From: Alphaproteobacteria bacterium
GTDB lineage: Bacteria; Pseudomonadota; Alphaproteobacteria; Paracaedibacterales; CAIULA01
Reading direction: 5' to 3'
DNA length: 18,971 nt
Assembly: GCA_019751935.1 (NCBI GenBank)
Contig: JAIEMR010000123.1
Location: 1 to 18,971 of the forward strand
Shown: positions 14,233 through 18,971 of the stretch, piece after piece
Position numbering within the stretch: position 1 is the stretch's first letter
How the letters are laid out: every line of letters starts with the position of its first letter
Notes under the pieces: generated by a model
The model's input: the letters and a program-made list of their open reading frames with translations, nothing else
Told to the model about the DNA's origin: nothing
The model's database searches: none
Position numbers and translations under genes: made by a program

Positions 14233-15070
14233 TTTTTATAAAGCTGTAAATCATTGCTATTAAATATCCAGCTCCTGCTACCAAAATGATTGTAGGGCCT
14301 GAAGGCCAGTTTAGATAGTAAGACATGAGAAGTCCAATATAACTAGAGAAAATTGCAAGGACGATGCTAATTATAAAAATAGGAAATAAACGTTTTGATA
14401 AAAGTCTAGCTGTTATGGCAGGGACCATCATAATACCAAGAGCCATCAATGTTCCAAGAGTCTGACAGGCAGCTACGAGATTGCATACAATTAGGCTTAA
14501 GAAAATAATATTATAATAAACGCTTTTAAGGCCGACTGACTGCATAAAAAGAGGGTCAAAACAGTCATAAATAAGGGGACGATATAACAAGATGACGAGT
14601 ACTAATGTGAGAGAGGAAATTCCAGAAATAAAGAGGAGCGAACTGCTATCAACTGCAAGCACATTACCGAACAAAAGGTGAAGCAGATTCATATTGCCTC
14701 CTTTTAAAGAAAGGATAAGGACTCCTAAGGCAAGGGCGATAATATAAAAACTGCTAAAGGTTGCATCTTCATTTAAAATGGTTTTGCGGGTAACGAAATT
14801 GCTTAAAAAGGCAATAATAAGCCCAGCTATAATTCCTCCGATACTAAGTCCCGGAAGCCACATGCCAAACAATAAATAAGCAATCGCAATTCCCGGTAAT
14901 ATCCCATGCGAAAGAGCTTCGCCCATAAGACTCATACGTCTTTGAATGAGAATAACGCCAAGAGGGGCACTGGAAAGAGCAATACCTAAACATGCAACTA
15001 AAGCTCTCCGCATGAACAGGTAATCAGAGAAAGGGGTTATCGCTAATTTTATGAGAGAGATTTCTATCAT
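14222..15070 (-). CDS. Metal ABC transporter permease (ABC-3/ZnuB family)
   Basis: A 282-residue polytopic protein with eight or so helices, matching the ABC-3 permeases for zinc or manganese. The family signature QRRMSLMGEALSHGILPGIA (about 43-62) contains the coupling helix. Further signs are GNVLAVD, QTLGTLMALGIMMVPAITARLL and the C-terminal SYYLNWPSGPTIIL. The start ATG shares a base with the ATPase stop (TAATG), so both are translated in coupling. Zn versus Mn cannot be decided by eye. No periplasmic binding protein gene is adjacent. Confidence 0.9.
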   Translation of the reverse strand: MIEISLIKLAITPFSDYLFMRRALVACLGIALSSAPLGVILIQRRMSLMGEALSHGILPGIAIAYLLFGMWLPGLSIGGIIAGLIIAFLSNFVTRKTILNEDATFSSFYIIALALGVLILSLKGGNMNLLHLLFGNVLAVDSSSLLFISGISSLTLVLVILLYRPLIYDCFDPLFMQSVGLKSVYYNIIFLSLIVCNLVAACQTLGTLMALGIMMVPAITARLLSKRLFPIFIISIVLAIFSSYIGLLMSYYLNWPSGPTIILVAGAGYLIAMIYSFIKNEN

Positions 15071-15756
15071 TATAGCCCCATCAAACTAGTTTCAGTGAGG
15101 CTTTCTGTTGTCAGAACAGCTTTCGTTTCTCCAAAAGCAACCACTTTTTTTGCCAAAAGAAGCGTTTGGGGAAAATATTTTCGGACCAAATTCAAATTAT
15201 GAATAACGGCCATAATGGATTTCCCCTGGCAGTGCCACTCTTGGATCAATTTTAGTAAGTCTCTGGTGGTTGCTTCGTCAACGGCTGCAAAAGGTTCATC
15301 AAGAAGAAGAAAGTCTGCATCTTGAACAATCATTCTGGCAAAAAGAAGCCTTTGGAATTGACCACCGCTAAGTTCCGAAAGGCCTCTTTTTTCAAATCCT
15401 TTGAGCCCAACACTTTCAAGAGCCTCATGAATTTCATCTGCTCCTTTATGAGAAAGGCCGCCAAAGATGCCTATTTTCTGCCACAATCCCATAGCAACAA
15501 CATCAAAAACTGTTAAAGGAAAAGAACGATCTAAAAGAGAATATTGGGGCAGGTAAGCAAGCTTAATTTCATTTTTCCATTTTAGTTTCCCCTTGTAAGG
15601 CGTAATAAGTCCAGCTATGGCCTTTAAAAGGGTACTTTTCCCAGCACCATTGGGCCCAACGATGGCTGTTAACGATTTTGCAGGAAATTTAAAGGTGATA
15701 TCTTCTAGTGCTAGAAAATCTTTATAAGAATAAAATATATGAGAAAGCTCTAGCAT
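15070..15756 (-). CDS. Metal ABC transporter ATP-binding protein (ZnuC-like)
   Basis: A 228-residue ABC ATPase. Walker A is GPNGAGKST (34-42), Q-loop Q71 (AYLPQ), signature LSGGQFQR (129-136), Walker B FLLLDEP (149-155) and H-loop H186 (VIHN). The ending (VVAFGETKAVLT) and partner permease place it with zinc/manganese uptake systems. The frame can be extended to GTG 15780 or TTG 15798, but family homology begins at the ATG at 15756. This ATG lacks an SD; the stop of a short upstream ORF lies 4 nt before it, so reinitiation is plausible. First clear gene of an operon running to recJ. Confidence 0.88.
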   Translation of the reverse strand: MLELSHIFYSYKDFLALEDITFKFPAKSLTAIVGPNGAGKSTLLKAIAGLITPYKGKLKWKNEIKLAYLPQYSLLDRSFPLTVFDVVAMGLWQKIGIFGGLSHKGADEIHEALESVGLKGFEKRGLSELSGGQFQRLLFARMIVQDADFLLLDEPFAAVDEATTRDLLKLIQEWHCQGKSIMAVIHNLNLVRKYFPQTLLLAKKVVAFGETKAVLTTESLTETSLMGL

Positions 15757-15760
15757 CAAG

Positions 15761-15859
15761 TTAAAGTGATAAAAATACACTTCCCCACAAGAGAGCAAGA
15801 GGCAGGATGATCCATTTTAAGCGATCTATCAAATTATGAAGTAAAGGATCAAAAGTCAT
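15761..15859 (-). CDS. Candidate 32-residue single-pass membrane protein
   Basis: ATG 15859 to TAA 15761 encodes a 32-residue peptide: a polar amphipathic start (MTFDPLLHNLIDRLK) and one strongly hydrophobic helix (WIILPLALLWGSVFLSL). The stop is 4 nt before the ABC ATPase ATG, which has no SD of its own. A promoter-like pair on the same strand would start transcription about 7 nt before this ATG, so translation would be nearly leaderless. It could be a small transporter subunit or a coupling leader. No homologue is recognised, and chance cannot be excluded. Confidence 0.4.
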   Translation of the reverse strand: MTFDPLLHNLIDRLKWIILPLALLWGSVFLSL

Positions 15860-15872
15860 TGCATACGTTTGT

Positions 15873-15901
15873 ATTAAATCCGAGTAGTTTAATATAGGCA
15901 A
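15873..15901 (-). promoter_or_regulatory. Promoter for the ABC-SCO-tpiA-recJ operon
   Basis: On the minus strand TTGCCT (15901-15896) and TTTAAT (15878-15873, five of six consensus positions) are separated by 17 nt. Transcription would start near 15866, just before the small ORF at 15859. No clear Zur- or Fur-type dyad was seen around it. Confidence 0.5.
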
Positions 15902-15974
15902 GTTTTAGAGACTTGGTCAATGTTTGAGTAAAAAGATCCATAAACAAAACCGTACATCTCCACATTTATTTTTC

Positions 15975-16898
15975 TTACTTCATAAGGGGCCTTGAAGATC
16001 TGTGATTTTTTTTGAAAAATCTCTGTAGGTAAGGTTCACATTGTACCAAAAGGGCGCCAGCAAGAACGATGCCTGTGCCCATCCATTGGCGGAGGGTAAT
16101 GGTTTCATCCAAAAACAGAATACCAATAACAACCGTAGCTAGAGGTTCTAAAACCCCTAAAATAGAAGCTTTGGTTGCTGTAATTGTTTCCATTGCTTTT
16201 AAAAGCAAAAGGATCGGAAATAGCGTGCAAATAAGCCCTAAGACAACGACACTAAACCAACAAGATGGAAGAGGGATCATTTTTCCGCCACTTTGATAAA
16301 GGGATAGAAAGAAGAAAAGAACAGCACTTCCAAAACATAAAACAAAAGTGGATAAAATCGGAGGAACTTTTATTTTTTTACTTATGTACACATAAATCGC
16401 ATATCCCACACCTGAAAGTAGAGCTAAAAGGAGCCCTACAAAATTTATGTTCGCTTGTTCATAATCTGCTAACAACCCAAGGCCAATTAAAATAATCGTG
16501 ACCGAAACAATTGTCCCTTTTCCAATGGTATGTTTATCAATAGTCCAACTGAGTAAAATAACAAACAGAGGAAAGATAAAGAAAATAACCATAGCAAGAC
16601 CAGAGCCTATACGTTCTGCAGCTTGGAAGTAAAAATGAGCGCCTAGACTGTACACAAACAGCCCTACAAAAAAGAGAACTCCTATTTTATAAAGAGAGGC
16701 AGAAGTCCACAGGTGCTTTTTAAAGACAAAAGGGAGGAGTGCAACTGTCGCTAGAGCGAACCTCCAAAACAACATATCAGAAAAAGAAAAATTACTGTTA
16801 ACTAGGTTAAATCCAAAATAAGCTAAACATCCGTAGAGAATGCCTGAGAGTGCGGCATAAAAAACGCCTTTGATATTATGGGCAGATACTTTATTCAT
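15975..16898 (-). CDS. EamA/DMT-family transporter
   Basis: A 307-residue membrane protein with about ten helices built from two EamA repeats. The first runs from about residue 10 (GVFYAALSGILYGCLAYF) to LGLLADY near 145, the second from about 150 (NFVGLLLALLSGVGYAIYVY) to the end. Signature segments are FWRFALATVALLPF in the first half and TATKASILGVLEPLATVVIGILFLDE in the second. Members export or import metabolites such as amino acids; the substrate is unknown here. The start overlaps the end of the upstream symporter gene by 8 bp, with AAGG as SD inside that gene, so they form an operon. The basic tail (FFKKNHRSSRP) is probably cytoplasmic. Confidence 0.85.
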   Translation of the reverse strand: MNKVSAHNIKGVFYAALSGILYGCLAYFGFNLVNSNFSFSDMLFWRFALATVALLPFVFKKHLWTSASLYKIGVLFFVGLFVYSLGAHFYFQAAERIGSGLAMVIFFIFPLFVILLSWTIDKHTIGKGTIVSVTIILIGLGLLADYEQANINFVGLLLALLSGVGYAIYVYISKKIKVPPILSTFVLCFGSAVLFFFLSLYQSGGKMIPLPSCWFSVVVLGLICTLFPILLLLKAMETITATKASILGVLEPLATVVIGILFLDETITLRQWMGTGIVLAGALLVQCEPYLQRFFKKNHRSSRPLMK

Positions 16899-18051
16899 TT
16901 TTGGCCTTTTTTAATAATTTTCCTGTAAGTAGCGCAAACGCACCATTTCCCATTACGTTAGCGGCTGTGATAATGGGGTCTTGCAGAATATAAATTGTAG
17001 CAAGCATCGTTGTTGCTTCTGCACTTAAACCTAAATAATGCTGAGCAACTGGTAAAATGACAATTACTCCTCCTCCTGGTATGCCAGCTGCTGAAAATTT
17101 AGCGATGCAATAATACAACGTAAAAGTCAGAAACACTGAAAACTCAGGTATAGGATGCCCAGTCATAAGCAAAAGAGCAAGGCTTGTTAAAGCAATATTA
17201 AGACCATCACCAATCATGTGAATGTTAACAGTCGCAGGAACAACAAAATCCGCATATTCTCTATTGTTTAAGTTTGTTTCGGTGGCATCTAATGTAACGG
17301 GTATCGCTGCCGCACTAGACATGGTACTAAATCCAGTAAGACCTGCTGGCAGCATTTCACCGACAAAAGCTTTAAATTTGCGCCATCTAAAATTAGCAGC
17401 AATAGCATACATCAAACTGATATAAGTCGTGATTAACACGCAGCTAATAACAAAAATCCGGCTGTAATTTTGAAGCAATAATCCAAGAGATCCATCACGA
17501 TCAAGTTTTAAAATAAACCCAAGTACATACAAAGGAAGAAAGGGGATAAATCCTTTTTTCAAAGCAATTGTTGCTTTGTCCCTTAATGAGAAAGCCAACT
17601 GTTTTAAGATAGGTTTGTTTAAAAAACTTGCGATAAGTCCCACGCACACACCAAAGATCATAGTTTTATCAGGGGTGACAGGAGAAGAAAATGGCAGGCG
17701 CCATAAGGCTCTAATTTCTTCGTGAGTGGCCGCGAGCGTGTGAAGGGATTCATAAGAAAGGAGCGGTAAAACAATTTTACCAAATCCATAAGCCGTAAGG
17801 ACTGTAGCTGCATTCGAGCATATGACTAGCACAACAATGGTCAGGATTAATAAAGGTGCTTGTTTTTCAAAAGAAAGAATAGCTGCAAATAAATAGCCGA
17901 AAATGATGATGGGAAGAATGATCATCAGCACATCTTTTAAAAAGCAACTTATTGTATAGAAAAAACTTATGACATCGGCACTAAGATAATTTCCAAAGAT
18001 GAGACCACCGATAAGGCATATGAGCAATTGAACGGGTAATTTTTTTAACAT
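16891..18051 (-). CDS. Divergent DAACS (GltP-like) symporter
   Basis: A 386-residue membrane protein with the elevator-type DAACS fold. The HP1 serine-rich loop is FSTMSSAAAIPVTLDATE (241-258), HP2 is AAGIPGGGVIVI (321-332), and TM8 has LQDPIITAANVMGNGA (356-371). Against GltPh, TM8 keeps the aspartate (D358), threonine (T362) and asparagine (N365), but the arginine that binds the substrate side-chain carboxylate is I361 and the sodium-site aspartate is N369. The TM7 NMDGT motif is replaced by NIHMIGDG. The substrate is therefore probably not glutamate or aspartate, and cation coupling may differ. The protein is shorter than typical (about 400-430). No clear SD precedes the ATG. It is co-transcribed with the EamA gene. 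Confidence 0.85.
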   Translation of the reverse strand: MLKKLPVQLLICLIGGLIFGNYLSADVISFFYTISCFLKDVLMIILPIIIFGYLFAAILSFEKQAPLLILTIVVLVICSNAATVLTAYGFGKIVLPLLSYESLHTLAATHEEIRALWRLPFSSPVTPDKTMIFGVCVGLIASFLNKPILKQLAFSLRDKATIALKKGFIPFLPLYVLGFILKLDRDGSLGLLLQNYSRIFVISCVLITTYISLMYAIAANFRWRKFKAFVGEMLPAGLTGFSTMSSAAAIPVTLDATETNLNNREYADFVVPATVNIHMIGDGLNIALTSLALLLMTGHPIPEFSVFLTFTLYYCIAKFSAAGIPGGGVIVILPVAQHYLGLSAEATTMLATIYILQDPIITAANVMGNGAFALLTGKLLKKAKNE

Positions 18052-18141
18052 GACTATTTGTATTCTATATATATTTTAAAAATGGTTTTTGAGAATGGGT
18101 GCAAACATGCAACATCGCTTATTAGCGAGAAGAGAGGGAGG

Positions 18142-18168
18142 AAAAAAAGATATAATACCGTATAATCA
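18142..18168 (-). terminator. Possible weak terminator after the LuxI-type gene
   Basis: On the minus strand an imperfect AT-rich hairpin (about 18168-18150, arms around ATAC/GTAT) is followed by seven T (18148-18142). It lies about 55 nt past the synthase stop. The stem is weak, so support is limited. Confidence 0.3.
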
Positions 18169-18223
18169 TGGGTGAACTATAGAAGATTTGTTTGAATAAC
18201 ACAAGGAAAGTTTTTGTGATAAA

Positions 18224-18832
18224 TTATAATTCGGTGGGAATTTCAAGCTCTAGGGGCGTGAGAAGCTTTTGCATTAACTTCTCATGACTTTCAAAATCAG
18301 GCGTATAAGCTGAAACAATAACTGATCTATTTTCAATGCTGTCTTCGTTAATGAGTTTGACGAGTATTCCGAGGCTTTTAGCAAGCTCAACAGATGTTGG
18401 ATGAGATAAGGCTAAATAAGTTTTAGGGGTATTGTTTTTTAATCCAAAATGACTCAAAGCCATAATCAAATAGGTGAAAATTTCTTTAAATTCTGTTTCA
18501 TTACAGTTCGGATCAATGGCAAGGCGGCTTATTTCCCAATAGCCAGGTTTTTTAAAATCCTTTAAATTAGGGAGAAGGAAATTAAAAGGACCATCAAACA
18601 TGCATTCTTTTGTCATCTCAATCAGTCGCAGACACCCTTTCAAAGAGCCTTCTTGGTCTTTATATATGAAATAATAAGCATTTGGGGTATCATATTCATC
18701 CTTTTCCAGGCCATCGTGTGTTTTTACATTCCATTTAAGGTTTTTGTAAAAATAATCGTAGCGAAGCTTATATGTCTCATTTATATCCTGGACATGAGAC
18801 TCGTAATTATGAGGGCCAATTAAACAAAGCAA
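18224..18832 (-). CDS. LuxI-family acyl-homoserine-lactone synthase
   Basis: A 202-residue autoinducer synthase that would make an N-acyl-homoserine lactone from S-adenosylmethionine and an acyl donor. The invariant family residues are all visible: R24, F28 and W34 in the N-terminal region (YKLRYDYFYKNLKW), D45 and D48 (KDEYDT), R69 (CLRLIE), F83 (FDGPFNFLLP), E100 and R103 (WEISRLAIDP). The rest follows the GNAT-like fold. The start is TTG 18832, with AAAGGA 11 nt upstream; an in-frame TAG at 18839-18841 excludes much longer forms. An unidentified gene ends 22 nt upstream, so co-transcription is likely. No LuxR regulator is in the visible sequence. Acyl-chain length cannot be predicted by eye. 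Confidence 0.88.
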   Translation of the reverse strand: MLCLIGPHNYESHVQDINETYKLRYDYFYKNLKWNVKTHDGLEKDEYDTPNAYYFIYKDQEGSLKGCLRLIEMTKECMFDGPFNFLLPNLKDFKKPGYWEISRLAIDPNCNETEFKEIFTYLIMALSHFGLKNNTPKTYLALSHPTSVELAKSLGILVKLINEDSIENRSVIVSAYTPDFESHEKLMQKLLTPLELEIPTEL

Positions 18833-18854
18833 GATTTTCTAAATCCTTTACGCG

Positions 18855-18971
18855 TTACGATAATTGAGGCATTGCTTTGTAAGGATCCTGAGCCAGTCTG
18901 AAAAAATACGCATTTTTGAATGCAGAATCTAGTTGATGTAATAAGGGCTCAGAAGAGATATGTCCAATCCT
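18855..18971 (-). CDS. Unidentified gene, C-terminal end (5' cut by window)
   Basis: The minus-strand frame is open from the right edge to TAA at 18857-18855, giving 38 residues that end in RLAQDPYKAMPQLS. The segment looks helical (HQLDSAFKNAYFFRLA). It does not resemble the C-terminal helix-turn-helix of a LuxR regulator, and I do not recognise it. It is 22 nt upstream of the LuxI-type start on the same strand and probably shares its transcript. Confidence 0.5.
   Translation of the reverse strand, partial: RIGHISSEPLLHQLDSAFKNAYFFRLAQDPYKAMPQLS

Noticed and set aside
15757..15798. TTG 15798 or GTG 15780 start for the ABC ATPase
   Set aside because: The added residues have no family counterpart and the GGGGA before the GTG is too close; the short ORF stop beside ATG 15756 offers coupling. 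The choice is not certain.
18107..18175. 22-codon plus-strand ORF between the symporter and LuxI-type genes
   Set aside because: The SD is poor, the composition is basic and unremarkable, and no partner gene lies on that strand.
1..18971. CRISPR array, IS element, prophage or toxin-antitoxin pair
   Set aside because: No regularly spaced repeats, transposase, integrase or phage structural genes, and no toxin/antitoxin-like pair were seen on either strand.

Overview
The window is about 19 kb of AT-rich bacterial DNA with tightly packed genes. Several traits point to an alphaproteobacterium: the FabI type, a SCO1/SenC protein, a LuxI-type synthase, and Sel1-repeat and ChaB genes. The low GC content, the many metabolite permeases and a dispersed palindromic repeat fit a protist- or host-associated lineage such as Holosporales/Paracaedibacteraceae. 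That placement is inference; there is no rRNA here to prove it.

Left part (1-6000). The window opens with the end of a Sel1-repeat protein, followed after 2 nt by a CPBP/Abi membrane protease-like gene. Next is a signalling/transport cluster. A minus-strand pair encodes an SLC13-like permease and an inner-membrane-anchored ABC_sub_bind-type binding protein. Divergent from it is a large receptor adenylate cyclase (periplasmic sensor, HAMP, class III cyclase, C-terminal tail).

Middle (6000-11130). A palindromic repeat that can fold as a three-hairpin cloverleaf precedes a four-cysteine uracil-DNA glycosylase relative. Then come chaB, a small exported protein preceded by two dyads, a YieH-like HAD phosphatase, a broken TM-HAMP remnant, fabI, and an APC amino-acid permease. 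The permease has a promoter, a possible 16-codon leader peptide and a hairpin upstream.

Right part (11126-18971, all minus strand). One overlapping operon runs from a candidate 32-residue membrane ORF through a metal-type ABC ATPase, its permease, SCO1/SenC and tpiA to recJ. A second pair encodes an unusual DAACS symporter that lacks key substrate and sodium residues, and an EamA/DMT transporter. At the right edge is a LuxI-family acyl-homoserine-lactone synthase, just downstream of an unidentified gene cut by the window end.

The strongest candidates for new biology are the binding protein/permease/cyclase cluster, the LuxI synthase in a probably host-associated bacterium, the leader of the APC permease, and the small membrane ORF before the ABC ATPase. 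Several starts were moved from the longest reading frame to positions with a clear Shine-Dalgarno (SD) sequence or stop/start coupling. No gene-free stretch exceeds 300 bases, and I saw no tRNA, rRNA, CRISPR array, intact IS element or prophage.
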